A stretch of 64,000 bases of DNA, from NCBI RefSeq assembly GCF_000429665.1, contig NZ_AUCH01000016.1, positions 62,001 to 126,000 on the forward strand. Direction: 5' to 3'. The stretch comes from Azovibrio restrictus DSM 23866 (GTDB lineage: Bacteria > Pseudomonadota > Gammaproteobacteria > Burkholderiales > Rhodocyclaceae). A model generated the notes under the pieces. It was not told the origin of the DNA, did no database searches, and was given only the letters and a program-made list of their open reading frames with translations. Below are positions 18,701 to 27,154 of the stretch, in pieces (the first letter of the stretch is position 1; each line of letters starts with the position of its first letter). Made by a program: the position numbers and the translations under genes.

Positions 18701-19156
18701 TCCGGGCTAGCCCGGGCCCGGCGCCTGGGGACCCGGCTCGGCGTGCTGTTCCTGGACCTGGACCATTTCAAGGCGATCAACGACAGCCATGGACATAGGG
18801 CCGGGGACCTGGTGCTCCAGGGGGTGGCCCGGCGCATGGCCGCCTGCGTGCGCGAGGACGACACCCTGGCCCGGATCGCCGGGGATGAATTCATGGGCCT
18901 GCTGCAGAACCTCCAGTCCCCGGAGCAGGTGGAGGCCATTGCCGCGAAGCTGCTGGAAGCGGCGGAAGGTCCGGTGGACCTGGGCGGCGGGGAAATGGTC
19001 CGGGTCTCCTGCAGCATCGGCTACGCGGTCTTCCCCGATGACGACCCGGACGGAGGGGCGCTGGTGGAGCTGGCGGATCAGGCCATGTATCGTGTCAAGG
19101 AAGGCGGGCGCCGTGGCGTGGCCCGGCATCGCAACAGTGGAGAGGAACAGCAATGA
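15746..19156 (+). CDS. Membrane-bound five-PAS diguanylate cyclase
   Basis: An 1136-residue signalling protein: N-terminal membrane helix (about 14-33), an extracytoplasmic PDC/Cache-type sensor domain (about 40-285), a second helix (about 290-312), then five successive PAS domains with PAC ends (roughly 330-445, 450-575, 580-705, 710-835, 840-965) and a GGDEF domain. The active-site motif is AGDEF at 1045-1049, a variant seen in active cyclases. REDD at 1036-1039, five residues upstream, is a complete RxxD inhibitory site, so product feedback is expected. It probably makes c-di-GMP in response to an external ligand and internal redox or flavin/haem signals. It sits between two dehydrogenase paralogues: ATGA overlap with the second. 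Confidence 0.92.
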   Translation: MSGSRPWLNRLRQLAGLMAALALVAIWLLVAFEQQQIRATREAALGQRAESMARIYGEVVRGQLRELDTAMLLLREQVAGDDMADFARTVALLRRGPLAELAVQIAVIGPDGMLRYSNLGQPAQPVNLADRPHFRAHLGQGEDRLYIGAPLLGRVSQQWTVQVSRRIQDARGRFAGVLVLSVPPRVLAQVGKELELGPDHVLTLLKPDLTVVSRYPQVDAYLGTRLPETVRPYVAPPFRAHLRPSTLDHKERMIAYVPLPELELLAGVSLSLEGSRAAIAAESRYWWYLGGSLSLLVLVSLTGFLRYVGQKERSERQLRQERERLETTLALARFGSWEYDLTNGSSQWSASAYEVFGFPAAAPPPDLEGFLACVHPDDRARVRHGLARCQDEGEPFEVEFRILAPASQGEKILFVRGYRAQESEGPPLRLTGVVVDVSDSRRLAESLRQAEKRWQWAVTASRDGVWDVHARAHTAWYSPRWRAMLGYGPEELPDTWGAWLQLLHPDDRGRVEASQKAFLAGELPYFEAEFRLRTRDGGWRWILSRGQAVEWDEQGLPCRFMGTHTDISERKATELALARERQRLAEAQAVAQMGSWEWNVVSGELWWSSETYRIFGLRQGELEPSYETFLGRIHPEDRERVQAALSSSLEQRTPYLVEHRVLRPDGSERIVQERGVLQWDEAGKPQSMLGTTQDITARKRGEEAMAESEARYRSLVTAMAEGVVVQDARGRITFCNDAACDQLGLSREQMLGLESVDPRWQTVRENGEPLPGNEHPAMLALHSGQAVDRMVMGVRRADGERVWLTVNARPLLVEGERVPHGVVTTFADITGAKVAQLNSQLAEAVVNCTTQPIVVTDGEGFIIQANPAFCILCGYEMQEIVGRPVGGVMNSGHQKPDFYAGLWQRLRQEGNWEGEVWNRRRTGEVVPQWLSITAIRSQGGQVERYVGIYMDITEHKRREESMWRAANYDPLTGLPNRLLFQDRLQSGLARARRLGTRLGVLFLDLDHFKAINDSHGHRAGDLVLQGVARRMAACVREDDTLARIAGDEFMGLLQNLQSPEQVEAIAAKLLEAAEGPVDLGGGEMVRVSCSIGYAVFPDDDPDGGALVELADQAMYRVKEGGRRGVARHRNSGEEQQ

Positions 19157-20025
19157 AGGTGGGATTCATCGGTCTGGGGGTGATGGGCTTGCCCATGGCC
19201 CGGCATCTGGTGGCGGCGGGGCACGAACTGCAGGTCTGGGCCCGGCGCCGGGAATCCCTGGCGCCCCTGGCCGACCTGCCCCTGCAGGTGGCGGAAACGC
19301 CCCGGGCCCTGGCGGCCTCGGTGGAGGTGGTGTTCACCATGGTCACCGCCGATGCCGACGTGGCGGAACTGGTGCGCGGCGCCGAGGGCCTGCTGGCCGG
19401 CATCCGCCCCGGCGGCGTGCACGTGGACATGAGCACCATCAGCCCCGGCTCGGCCCGGCTGCTGGCCGCCTCCTACCGGGAGCAGGGGGCTGACTTTCTC
19501 GATGCCCCGGTTTCCGGCGGCGCCCAGGGGGCCGAGGCGGCCACCCTGGCGATCATGGTCGGCGGCGCCGCATCCACCCTGGAGCGGGTGCGGCCCCTGC
19601 TCGGCTGTCTGGGCCAGCGCATCGTCCATGTGGGCGAGAGCGGCGCCGGCCAGGTGGCCAAGGCCTGCAACCAGATGATCATGGTGTCGGCCATCGAGGC
19701 GGTGGCCGAGGCCCTGCATCTGGCCGCTGCCGCCGGCGCCGATCCGGCCCGGGTCAGCCAGGCCCTGGCCGGAGGGTCGGCGGGCAGCCGGGTGCTGGAC
19801 GTCATGGGGGCCCGCATGGTGCAGCGGGAGTTCGCCGCCGGTATCGAAGCCCGGCTGCACCACAAGGACTTCGGCATCCTGCTGCGGGAAGCCTTTCAAC
19901 TGGGGGTGCCCCTGCCCCTGGCCGCCCAGGTGGGACAGCAGCTGAACGCCCTGATGGGGCAGGGCTGGGGCCGGGAAGATACGGCTTCCCTGCTGCGGGT
20001 GCTGGAACTGGGCAGCGCCGGATGA
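19153..20025 (+). CDS. Second 3-hydroxyacid dehydrogenase, paralogue of the gene at 14872
   Basis: Also 290 residues and aligning without gaps to the enzyme upstream: GLGVMGLPMARHL (7-19), DAPVSGGAQGA (118-128), GAGQVAKACNQ with Lys 170 and Asn 173. Substrate-pocket residues differ after position 174 (MIMVSAI versus VVTGMGV), so the two probably accept different 3-hydroxyacids or act in different directions; this is inference. ATG overlaps the cyclase stop by 4 bases and its own stop overlaps the histidine kinase start by 4 bases, so all are translated from one message. Confidence 0.88.
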   Translation: MKVGFIGLGVMGLPMARHLVAAGHELQVWARRRESLAPLADLPLQVAETPRALAASVEVVFTMVTADADVAELVRGAEGLLAGIRPGGVHVDMSTISPGSARLLAASYREQGADFLDAPVSGGAQGAEAATLAIMVGGAASTLERVRPLLGCLGQRIVHVGESGAGQVAKACNQMIMVSAIEAVAEALHLAAAAGADPARVSQALAGGSAGSRVLDVMGARMVQREFAAGIEARLHHKDFGILLREAFQLGVPLPLAAQVGQQLNALMGQGWGREDTASLLRVLELGSAG

Positions 20026-21077
20026 AGACCGGCACCGGCCTGTCGCCGCAACTGCGGGCGCTGCTCCAGGGCTATGCCGGTCCGGCCTACGTGCTGGACC
20101 AGGAGGGGCGCTGCCTGCTGGCCAACGGCCGGATGCTGGAGATTTATGGGCTCCAGGCCGGGGACATGGAAGGCCGGCGGCGGGAGGAGTTCATGCCGGC
20201 GGATCAGGCCCGCGCCCACCGGGATAACGAGCTGCGGGTGACCCAGGCGGCCCGGCCCGTGGACCTGGAGGAAACCCTGGGGGCCCGCTCCGGGCAGCGC
20301 CGCCTGTTCCGCTCCCGCAAGATTCCCCTGCGCGACCCGGAGGAGCGGATTTTTGCCGTGGCCACCCTCTGTACCGACCTCAGCGGCGAACACCAGGCCC
20401 TGGAAGCCGTGCGCCGGCTCAGCCAGGAGCTGCTGCAGGTCCAGGAAACCGAGCGGGCTGCCCTGTCCCGGGAGCTCCATGACGAGCTGGGGCAGGGGCT
20501 CACCGCCCTCAAGTTCAAGCTGGCCAGCCTGCGGCGGCAGGCCCAAGGGCCGGGCGAGCCCGCCCTGGGCCAGGCCATGGACATGGTGGATGCCCTGGTG
20601 GACCAGGTACGCGGCCTGGCCCGGCGCCTGCACCCAGCCGTGCTGGACGATCTGGGACTGGCAGCGGCGGTGCGCTGGCTGCTGGGGAGCTACCAGGGGG
20701 AGGCAGGGCAGGGCGGGCTGCAGGTGAGCCTGACCGAGAACCTGGGGGATGAGCGCCTGAGCCCGGAGCTGGAGCTGGCCTGCTTCCGGGTGGTCCAGGA
20801 GAGTCTGTGCAACATCCGCCGCCATGCGGGGGCCAGCCATGGGGTGGTGCTGCTGTTTCGCAGCGCCGACCGCCTGCACGTGGTGATCGAGGATGATGGC
20901 CGAGGTTTCGACCTGGCTGATTTCCGGCGCGATGGGCCGGGATTCCCGGGCGGGCTGGGCTTGCGCGGCATCCGGGAGCGGGTGGCGGCCCTGGGGGGCG
21001 AGCTGGGCCTGCGCAGCGATCCGGGCCTGGGGACCCAGGTGCGGGTGGTGTTTCCGGTCGGAGCGACGCTGACATGA
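20022..21077 (+). CDS. Soluble PAS histidine kinase, NarX/DegS-type (HisKA_3)
   Basis: A 351-residue kinase without membrane helices. A PAS domain (about 15-125) is followed by a HisKA_3 dimerisation domain with ETERAALSRELHDELGQG, His 153 being the phosphorylation site, and a HATPase with the N box VVQESLCNIRRHA and G boxes DDGRGFD and GGLGLRGIRER. Lacking a sensor outside the membrane, it must read an internal signal through PAS. It overlaps the dehydrogenase before it and the response regulator after it by 4 bases each, so the pair is cognate. Confidence 0.92.
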   Translation: MKTGTGLSPQLRALLQGYAGPAYVLDQEGRCLLANGRMLEIYGLQAGDMEGRRREEFMPADQARAHRDNELRVTQAARPVDLEETLGARSGQRRLFRSRKIPLRDPEERIFAVATLCTDLSGEHQALEAVRRLSQELLQVQETERAALSRELHDELGQGLTALKFKLASLRRQAQGPGEPALGQAMDMVDALVDQVRGLARRLHPAVLDDLGLAAAVRWLLGSYQGEAGQGGLQVSLTENLGDERLSPELELACFRVVQESLCNIRRHAGASHGVVLLFRSADRLHVVIEDDGRGFDLADFRRDGPGFPGGLGLRGIRERVAALGGELGLRSDPGLGTQVRVVFPVGATLT

Positions 21078-21727
21078 GCTGGGGCATCGTCCTGGCGGAT
21101 GACCACAAGCTGGTGCGGGCTGGCATCATCGCCCTGCTCGAGGAGGTGGCGGATTTCCGGGTGCTCGGGGAAGCCGATGACGGGGATCAGGTTCTGCCCC
21201 TGTGCCGCAGCCTGCGTCCCGATGTGCTGCTGCTGGATCTGGCCATGCCGGGGCGCTCGGGCCTGCAGGTTCTGGAGGACCTGCAGGATCTGGAGCCTCC
21301 CCGGCCCCGGGTGCTGATGCTCTCCATGCATGCCAGCGAGGCCCATGTGCAGCGCTGTCTGCGCCAGGGGGCTGTCGGTTACGTGTTGAAGAATGCCGCG
21401 CCGGAAGAGCTGGAGCTGGCCATCCGCCAGGTGCTCCAGGGGCAGCTCTGGTGGCCCCCGGCCGTGCCGGCGCCGACGGTTCTGCCCGAGCCCAGCCCCG
21501 CCGTCCGGGCTGCCGCCCTGGGGCTGGCGGAGCTCACGCCGCGCCAGCTGGAGGTGTTGAAGCTGCTGGCCGACGGCCTGAACACCAAGGAGGTGGCGCG
21601 GCAGCTGGGCATCAGTCCCAAGACCGTGGAAACCTACCGGGCCCAGCTGATGCAGCGCCTGGGGGTCCAGGACCTGGTGGGGCTGGTGCGCTTCGCCCTG
21701 TTCAACGGCATTTCCAGCTATCCCTGA
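21074..21727 (+). CDS. NarL/FixJ-family response regulator
   Basis: A 217-residue regulator: receiver domain (1-120) with acidic pair D9-D10, phosphoacceptor Asp 55 (LLLDLAMPG) and Lys 106, a short Pro/Ala linker, and a LuxR-type HTH (about 150-210, LTPRQLEVLKLLADGLNTKEVARQLGISPKTVE, with landmarks only). It is the output of the adjoining PAS kinase. Targets are unknown; possible ones are its own operon or the chemoreceptor gene downstream. A small ATCAGG/CCTGAT hairpin at 21753-21769 follows the stop. Confidence 0.93.
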   Translation: MSWGIVLADDHKLVRAGIIALLEEVADFRVLGEADDGDQVLPLCRSLRPDVLLLDLAMPGRSGLQVLEDLQDLEPPRPRVLMLSMHASEAHVQRCLRQGAVGYVLKNAAPEELELAIRQVLQGQLWWPPAVPAPTVLPEPSPAVRAAALGLAELTPRQLEVLKLLADGLNTKEVARQLGISPKTVETYRAQLMQRLGVQDLVGLVRFALFNGISSYP

Positions 21728-21880
21728 GTTTTCCTGCTGGCTCTCGGCGTCCATCAGGGTTTTCCTGATAGGCCATCCCCTGGTTTTTCGTTAGGCTTTC
21801 CCTGTCTAAAGTCATAGTCCGCTCTGGGGCCTCAGCCGTCCGGCACAGGTTCCCGAGTGGAAACAACAGGGAGAGGCATC

Positions 21881-23521
21881 ATGGGCTTGGAACAATTGAC
21901 GGTGGGAATGCGCCTGCGGGTGTTCACGGGGTTCGTGCTGCTGGGACTGCTGATCCTGAGTGCCCTGTCCCTCTACGGCTTGCGCGACAACATGCTGGAG
22001 GACAGGCACGAGAAGACCCGCTCCCTGGTCCAGGCGCTGGGAGGCATGCTCAACGGGCTGGAGCAGCAGGTCCAGGCCGGCAGCCTGACCCGGGAGCAGG
22101 CCCAGTCCCTGGCCCGGGCCATGCTGCGCACCAGCCGCTACGAGGAACAGGAGTACTTCTTCGCCCTGGACCGGGACCTGCGCTACCTGGTGATGCCGGT
22201 GGCGCCGGAAAAGGAAGGGGAATCAGCGGAGCAGGTGCGCGACCCGGAAGGCAAGTTCCTGTTCCAGGAAATCCGCAAGGCGGCCCTGGCCGATCCCAAG
22301 GGGGGCTTTGTGGACTACTTCTGGCCCCGGCCCGGCAACAGCAAGCCCTTGGCCAAGATTTCCTACGTGGCCCAGTTCGAGGCCTGGGGCTGGATCTACG
22401 GTACCGGCATCTATCTGGATGACGTGGATGTGGCCTTCCGGGAGCAGGGCCTGCTCCTGGGCGGGGTGGTGCTGCTGCTGCTGGCGGCCATGGCCGGAAT
22501 TTCCCTGGTCATCAGCCGCAGCATCCTGGGGCAGCTGGGGGGAGAGCCCGCCTACGCGGCTCAGGTGGTGAGCCGCATCGCCCAGGGGGATCTGACCCAG
22601 GAGGTGCGCACCGATCCCTCCAACCGGACCAGCCTGCTGCACGCCATGGGGCAGATGCAGGCCCGGCTGGCGGAAATCTTCGCCCAGATCAACGGCATGG
22701 CCGGTCAGCTCTCCAGCAGCGCCGAGCAGGTGTCTACGGCCGCCCGGGAAACCAGCACTGCCTCCCACGAGCAGGCCCAGTCCACCTCGGCCACGGCAGC
22801 CTCCATCGAGCAGATGACCGTGAGCATCAACGAGGTTTCCCAGATTGCCAGCCAGACCGAGAGCAACTCCGAGGCCACGGCCAGCCAGGCCGAGCAGGGC
22901 GCCCGGCTGGTGGGGGATGCGGGCGACGCCATGGGCCGTATCTCCACCACCGTGGCGGCCTCCTCCGGGCAGATCCAGCTCCTGATGCAGAAGTCCGTGG
23001 AGATCGGCGGCATAGCCAACGTGATCCGGGAAATCGCCGACCAGACCAACCTGCTGGCCCTCAATGCCGCCATCGAGGCGGCCCGGGCCGGTGAGCAGGG
23101 GCGCGGTTTTGCCGTGGTGGCCGATGAGGTCCGGAAACTGGCCGAGCGTACCACCCAGGCCACCCGGGAGATCAGCGACATGATTGCCGCCATCCAGCAT
23201 GAGACCCAGTCGGCGGTGGAAGCCATGGAAACCACCATGCCCCAGGTGCACCGGGGCCTGGAGCTCTCTGAGACGGCCCGGCGCATGCTCGAATCCATTC
23301 ATTCCCAGGCCACCCAGTCCCTGGCCCGGGTCAAGGATGTGGCCCTGGCCACCCGGGAGCAGGCCACCGCCGCCAACGACATTGCCCGCCATGTGGAACA
23401 TATCGCCAGCATGTCGGAGGAAACCAACGCCACCATGAAAAACAATGCCTTGGCGGCCGAGGAACTGGAACAGCTGGCCGTGGAGCTGGGAAGACTGGTA
23501 GCCTATTTCAAAGTCCGCTGA
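21881..23521 (+). CDS. Methyl-accepting chemotaxis protein with Cache sensor
   Basis: A 546-residue chemoreceptor: membrane helix 1 (about 13-35), periplasmic single-Cache domain (about 40-190) with [19 protein letters not shown], helix 2 (about 195-215), a HAMP-like segment and a long coiled-coil signalling domain whose hairpin tip reads [20 protein letters not shown]. It couples an extracellular small molecule (organic acids for many sCache receptors) to CheA. I prefer the ATG at 21881 (GAGAGG upstream) over GTG at 21857. The final residues lack a CheR-docking pentapeptide. No other chemotaxis gene is near. Confidence 0.93.
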   Translation: MGLEQLTVGMRLRVFTGFVLLGLLILSALSLYGLRDNMLEDRHEKTRSLVQALGGMLNGLEQQVQAGSLTREQAQSLARAMLRTSRYEEQEYFFALDRDLRYLVMPVAPEKEGESAEQVRDPEGKFLFQEIRKAALADPKGGFVDYFWPRPGNSKPLAKISYVAQFEAWGWIYGTGIYLDDVDVAFREQGLLLGGVVLLLLAAMAGISLVISRSILGQLGGEPAYAAQVVSRIAQGDLTQEVRTDPSNRTSLLHAMGQMQARLAEIFAQINGMAGQLSSSAEQVSTAARETSTASHEQAQSTSATAASIEQMTVSINEVSQIASQTESNSEATASQAEQGARLVGDAGDAMGRISTTVAASSGQIQLLMQKSVEIGGIANVIREIADQTNLLALNAAIEAARAGEQGRGFAVVADEVRKLAERTTQATREISDMIAAIQHETQSAVEAMETTMPQVHRGLELSETARRMLESIHSQATQSLARVKDVALATREQATAANDIARHVEHIASMSEETNATMKNNALAAEELEQLAVELGRLVAYFKVR

Positions 23522-23663
23522 GCCCGTGTTGCGTATTTATGACATGTGAAAATCAGCTGCTTGGGAGATAAACCACAGAGTTTCGCGAAAAAACCACCTT
23601 TTGCTCCCGGAACAGCCCTGCGCAGACAGGGGCGGGGAGCAGCAGGGCCTGGGAGGGCATGCA

Positions 23664-26474
23664 ATGCAGATACAACGGTCCGATGGTCGGCCGCTGGGAT
23701 ACGGGGGGCGTTCCGCACGCTGGCGCCCCGGGGGATGGCTGCGGGCCGCCTTGGGGGCATTCCTGTCCGCCTTGCTGCTGATCTGGAGCATGGGGACGGC
23801 CCTGGCGGTCGAAGCGGCAACGGTACGCATCGGCGTGCTGGCCTTTCGCAGCCTGGAGCAGACCGAGGCCCGCTGGCAGGAAACCGCCCGGGCCCTGGAA
23901 GCCGCCGTGCCCGGGTGGCGCTTCCGGATCGTGGCAATGCACAACGAGGCCCTGGACGCCGCCGTGGCGGCCGGTAGCGTGGACTTCGTCCTGACCCAGC
24001 CCGAACACTACATCATCCTGCGCAACCAGCATGGCCTCACGGCCCTGGCCACCCTGATGCCCCTGGCCGGGGGCAAGCCTGTGGTCCAGCTCGGCGGCGT
24101 CATCTTCGGCCGGGCCCAGGACGGCCTGCGCGACCTCCACGACGTGGCCGGCAAGCGGGTGGCGGCCATCTACCCCAATTCCCTGGGGGGCTTCCGCATC
24201 CAGCAGTGGGAGCTGCTCAAGGCCGGCGTCAACCTGCCTACCGACGTGGCCCGCCTGGAGTTCCTCGGTCAGCCCCAGGACAACGTGGTCGAGGCCGTAC
24301 TCCAGGGCCGGGCTGATGTGGGCTTCGTCCGCACCGGGGTGCTGGAAGCCATGGCGGCGGAAGGGCGGCTGAACCTGGAGCAGGTGCAGGTCATCAATCC
24401 CCAGAGCCCCAGGGTCTTTCCCCAGTTGCTGTCCACCCAGCTCTATCCCGAGTGGCCGTTCCTGGTGCGCCGGGGCGTGCCCGAGGAGTTGAGCAAGGCC
24501 GTCACCCTGGCCCTCCTCAATATCAGCCCGGATTCCGCCGCGGCCCGCAGCGGCGAGTACTACGGATTTTCGCCGCCCGGGGACTACACCCCCCTGGAGG
24601 CCGTGCTGCTGCGTCTGCGGGCCCACCCGGGCCGGCTCGAACACTTCGGCCTGGCGGACATCGTGGACAAATACGCCCTGCCCCTGGTGGTGGGCCTGAG
24701 CCTGCTGCTCTGCGCCGCCCTGGCGGGGGCCTGGCTGCTGTTCCAGGACCGGCGCCGCATCAATGCCGCCCTGCATCGCCTGGAGCAGGCCGAGGCGGCC
24801 CAGCGCATCGCCGCCGTGGCCTTCGAGACCCAGGAAGGCATCGTCATCACCGACGCCAGCAACCGCATCCTGCGGGTGAACCAGGCCTTCACCCAGGTCA
24901 CCGGCTACAGTGCCGCCGAAGCCGAGGGCCAGACCCCGGCCCTGCTCAAGTCCGGCCGCCACGACGCCCTGTTCTACCAGCACATGTGGTCCGACCTGCA
25001 GAATTACGGCCGCTGGCAGGGGGAAATCTGGAACCGCCGCAAGAATGGGGAAATTTACCCCGAGTGGCTCACCGTTACCGCCGTGCGCGATCCGGCCGGG
25101 CAGATCTGCCACTACGTGGCCATCTTCACCGACGTCACCGAGCGCAAGGCCGTGGAGGCCCAGCTCGAATACATGACCCTGTACGACAGCCTCACCGGCC
25201 TGGCTAACCGCCGCCTGTTCCGGGACCGGCTGCAGCAGGCCCTGTACACCTGCATCCGGTCGCGCCAGTACGGCGGCCTGTTGTTCGTGGACCTGGATGA
25301 TTTCCGCTACATCAACGACACCCTGGGCCACAGCCGCGGTGACGACGTGCTGGTGGAAGTGGCCCGCCGGCTGGTGGAGGTGGTGGGCGAGGCCGCCACG
25401 GTGGCGCGCCTGGGGGGGGACGACTTCACCGTGCTGGCCGGCAGCCTGGGCACCGACCTGGCCGAGGCGGCGGCGCGGCTGGAGCAGCTGGGCGAAGCCC
25501 TGCTCCAGGTCCTGAGCGCCTCCTACCGCCTGGCGGGGGGCGAGTACCACTGTCCCGCCAGCATCGGTGTGACCCTGTTCATGGACCAGCGGGAGTCCGC
25601 CGAGGAGCTGATCAAGCACGCGGAACTGGCCATGTATCAAGCCAAGGAAGGGGGGCGGGACGGTATCTGCTTCTACGACCCGGGCATTCAGGTGGAAGTC
25701 AGCCATCGGCTGGAGCTGGAGCGGGACCTGCGTCTGGCCCTGCAGCGGGGCGAATTCTTCCTCTGCTATCAGCCCCAGGTGGGGGCGGACGGGAAAATCC
25801 TGGGGGCCGAGGCCCTGCTGCGCTGGCAGCCCGAATCCCGGGGCCTGGTCTCGCCTTCCCTGTTCATTCCCGTGGCCGAACGGACCGGCCTGATCCTGGC
25901 CATCGGCCACTGGGTGCTGGAGAGCGCCTGCCAGCAGCTGGTCCTGTGGCAGCAGCAGGAGGCCACCCGGCACTGGACCCTGGCGGTGAACATCAGCGCC
26001 CGGCAGTTCCATCAGGCGGGCTTCGTGGATCAGGTCCGGGAAGCCCTGCTGCGCACCGGCGCCGATGCCCGTTACCTGAAGCTGGAGTTGACGGAAAGCC
26101 AGCTGCTCCTGGACGTGGAGGACACTATCGCCAAGATGGCGGCCCTGCGCCGCCTGGGGCTATCCCTGTCCCTGGACGACTTCGGCACCGGGTATTCCTC
26201 CCTGGCCTATCTGAAGCGGCTGCCCCTGGGGCAGCTGAAGATAGATCAGTCCTTCGTGCGTGACATCGGCAAGAGCGACAGCGACGACGCCATCGTCCAG
26301 GCCATCATCGGTCTGGCGGGCAGCCTCAGCCTGGAGGTGATCGCCGAGGGAGTGGAAACCGAGCAGCAGCGGGACCTGCTGCACCAGTGGGGCTGCCGGC
26401 ACTTTCAGGGCTTCTATTTCCACCGGCCCATGCCGGCCCGGCACATGGACAATCTGGCGGGCGTGGCGAGCTAG
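23664..26474 (+). CDS. PhnD-like sensor with PAS, GGDEF and EAL domains
   Basis: A 936-residue membrane protein. A signal/anchor helix (about 22-45) is followed by a periplasmic PhnD-like binding domain (about 52-325, VRIGVLAFRSLEQTEARW onward), a second helix (about 335-360), one PAS domain (about 375-490), a GGDEF domain with GGDDF at 584-588, and an EAL domain starting at EALLRW (E716) with ESQLL, LDDFGTGYSSL and LKIDQSFVRDI. The EAL motifs are complete while the GGDEF motif is altered, so it is most likely a c-di-GMP phosphodiesterase, possibly with GTP-controlled activity. The ATG at 23664 follows GGGAGGG. Its stop overlaps the convergent aldolase gene by 4 bases. Confidence 0.92.
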   Translation: MQIQRSDGRPLGYGGRSARWRPGGWLRAALGAFLSALLLIWSMGTALAVEAATVRIGVLAFRSLEQTEARWQETARALEAAVPGWRFRIVAMHNEALDAAVAAGSVDFVLTQPEHYIILRNQHGLTALATLMPLAGGKPVVQLGGVIFGRAQDGLRDLHDVAGKRVAAIYPNSLGGFRIQQWELLKAGVNLPTDVARLEFLGQPQDNVVEAVLQGRADVGFVRTGVLEAMAAEGRLNLEQVQVINPQSPRVFPQLLSTQLYPEWPFLVRRGVPEELSKAVTLALLNISPDSAAARSGEYYGFSPPGDYTPLEAVLLRLRAHPGRLEHFGLADIVDKYALPLVVGLSLLLCAALAGAWLLFQDRRRINAALHRLEQAEAAQRIAAVAFETQEGIVITDASNRILRVNQAFTQVTGYSAAEAEGQTPALLKSGRHDALFYQHMWSDLQNYGRWQGEIWNRRKNGEIYPEWLTVTAVRDPAGQICHYVAIFTDVTERKAVEAQLEYMTLYDSLTGLANRRLFRDRLQQALYTCIRSRQYGGLLFVDLDDFRYINDTLGHSRGDDVLVEVARRLVEVVGEAATVARLGGDDFTVLAGSLGTDLAEAAARLEQLGEALLQVLSASYRLAGGEYHCPASIGVTLFMDQRESAEELIKHAELAMYQAKEGGRDGICFYDPGIQVEVSHRLELERDLRLALQRGEFFLCYQPQVGADGKILGAEALLRWQPESRGLVSPSLFIPVAERTGLILAIGHWVLESACQQLVLWQQQEATRHWTLAVNISARQFHQAGFVDQVREALLRTGADARYLKLELTESQLLLDVEDTIAKMAALRRLGLSLSLDDFGTGYSSLAYLKRLPLGQLKIDQSFVRDIGKSDSDDAIVQAIIGLAGSLSLEVIAEGVETEQQRDLLHQWGCRHFQGFYFHRPMPARHMDNLAGVAS

Positions 26475-27154
26475 GGGGTTTTTCCGCCGGCCTGCTGACC
26501 GGGTTGTTGGCTGGATTGTTGGCCGGGTTGTTGGCCGTAATGGCGGAAGTGTTCCAGCACTTCCGCCATTTCCGCTGCCGAGAGCAGCACCGGTTCGCCC
26601 AGCTGGCAGGCGCGCCAGTACTGTTCGCACAGGCTTTCCAGCTCGATGCCCAGGTCCAGGGCCTGCTTCAGGTCGCGGCCCGCCACCAACATCCCGTGAT
26701 TGGCCAGCAGGCAGGCGGAGCGCCCCTCCAGGGCCGCCAGGGCCGCATCGGAGAGGGCCTGGGTGCCGAACAGGGCATAGGCGCCGCAGCGCACCGTGGT
26801 GCCGCCGAAGCGGGCGATCATGTAATGGAAGGGGGGAATCTCCCGGCGCAGGCAGGCCAGGCTCACGGCGAAGGGGGAGTGGGCGTGCAGCACCGCCCCC
26901 ACCTCGGGACGGGCGGCGTACAGGTCCCGATGAAAACGCCATTCGGAAGAGGGCCGGCGCCGTCCCCGGGCTTCGCCCTCCAGGCTCATCCAGGGAAGGT
27001 CGGCGCACTCCAGGCTGGCGTAGTCCATGCCCGTGGGGGTGATCAGGAAGCCTGTTCCCGCTCTGACGCTGAGATTCCCGGCCGTGCCCTTATTGAGCCC
27101 GGCGCTTCCCATGGCCCGGGCCGTGGCGATCAGCTGGGCCCGCAGTTCATCCAC
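26471..27154 (-). CDS. Class II aldolase, fuculose-phosphate type, probably 5-(methylthio)ribulose-1-phosphate aldolase
   Basis: A 227-residue zinc aldolase. Glu 71, His 90, His 92 and His 153 match the zinc and catalytic residues of L-fuculose-phosphate aldolase (73, 92, 94, 155) with a constant offset of two. GLNKGTAGNLSVR is the phosphate-binding start. It overlaps mtnA by 8 bases. In the dihydroxyacetone-phosphate shunt (Rhodospirillum, some E. coli) MtnA and such an aldolase split the sugar phosphate of 5'-deoxyadenosine or methylthioadenosine to DHAP and an aldehyde; the alternative is an MtnB dehydratase. The C-terminus carries a low-complexity tail made of GQQP, GQQS, SQQP, GQQA units not needed for the fold. 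Confidence 0.82.
   Translation of the reverse strand: MDELRAQLIATARAMGSAGLNKGTAGNLSVRAGTGFLITPTGMDYASLECADLPWMSLEGEARGRRRPSSEWRFHRDLYAARPEVGAVLHAHSPFAVSLACLRREIPPFHYMIARFGGTTVRCGAYALFGTQALSDAALAALEGRSACLLANHGMLVAGRDLKQALDLGIELESLCEQYWRACQLGEPVLLSAAEMAEVLEHFRHYGQQPGQQSSQQPGQQAGGKTP
26489..26536 (-). repeat. Tandem 12-base repeat, four copies, in the aldolase 3' end
   Basis: Units GGGTTGTTGGCT (26501-26512), GGATTGTTGGCC (26513-26524) and GGGTTGTTGGCC (26525-26536) follow a diverged fourth (26489-26500). On the coding strand each unit encodes four residues, giving the Gln-rich C-terminal tail. Such units can expand or contract by slippage without a frameshift. Confidence 0.85.
26539..26570. 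repeat. Perfect 13-base inverted repeat inside the aldolase gene
   Basis: AATGGCGGAAGTG (26539-26551) and CACTTCCGCCATT (26558-26570) are perfect reverse complements around a 6-base loop. It lies in the aldolase coding region, just past the stop of the convergent EAL gene. No T-tract follows on either strand. Confidence 0.85.

Noticed and set aside
26471..27154. Calling the class II aldolase MtnB
   Set aside because: The zinc and Glu residues fit the fuculose-phosphate aldolase pattern and other methionine-salvage genes are missing, although a dehydratase role is not fully excluded.
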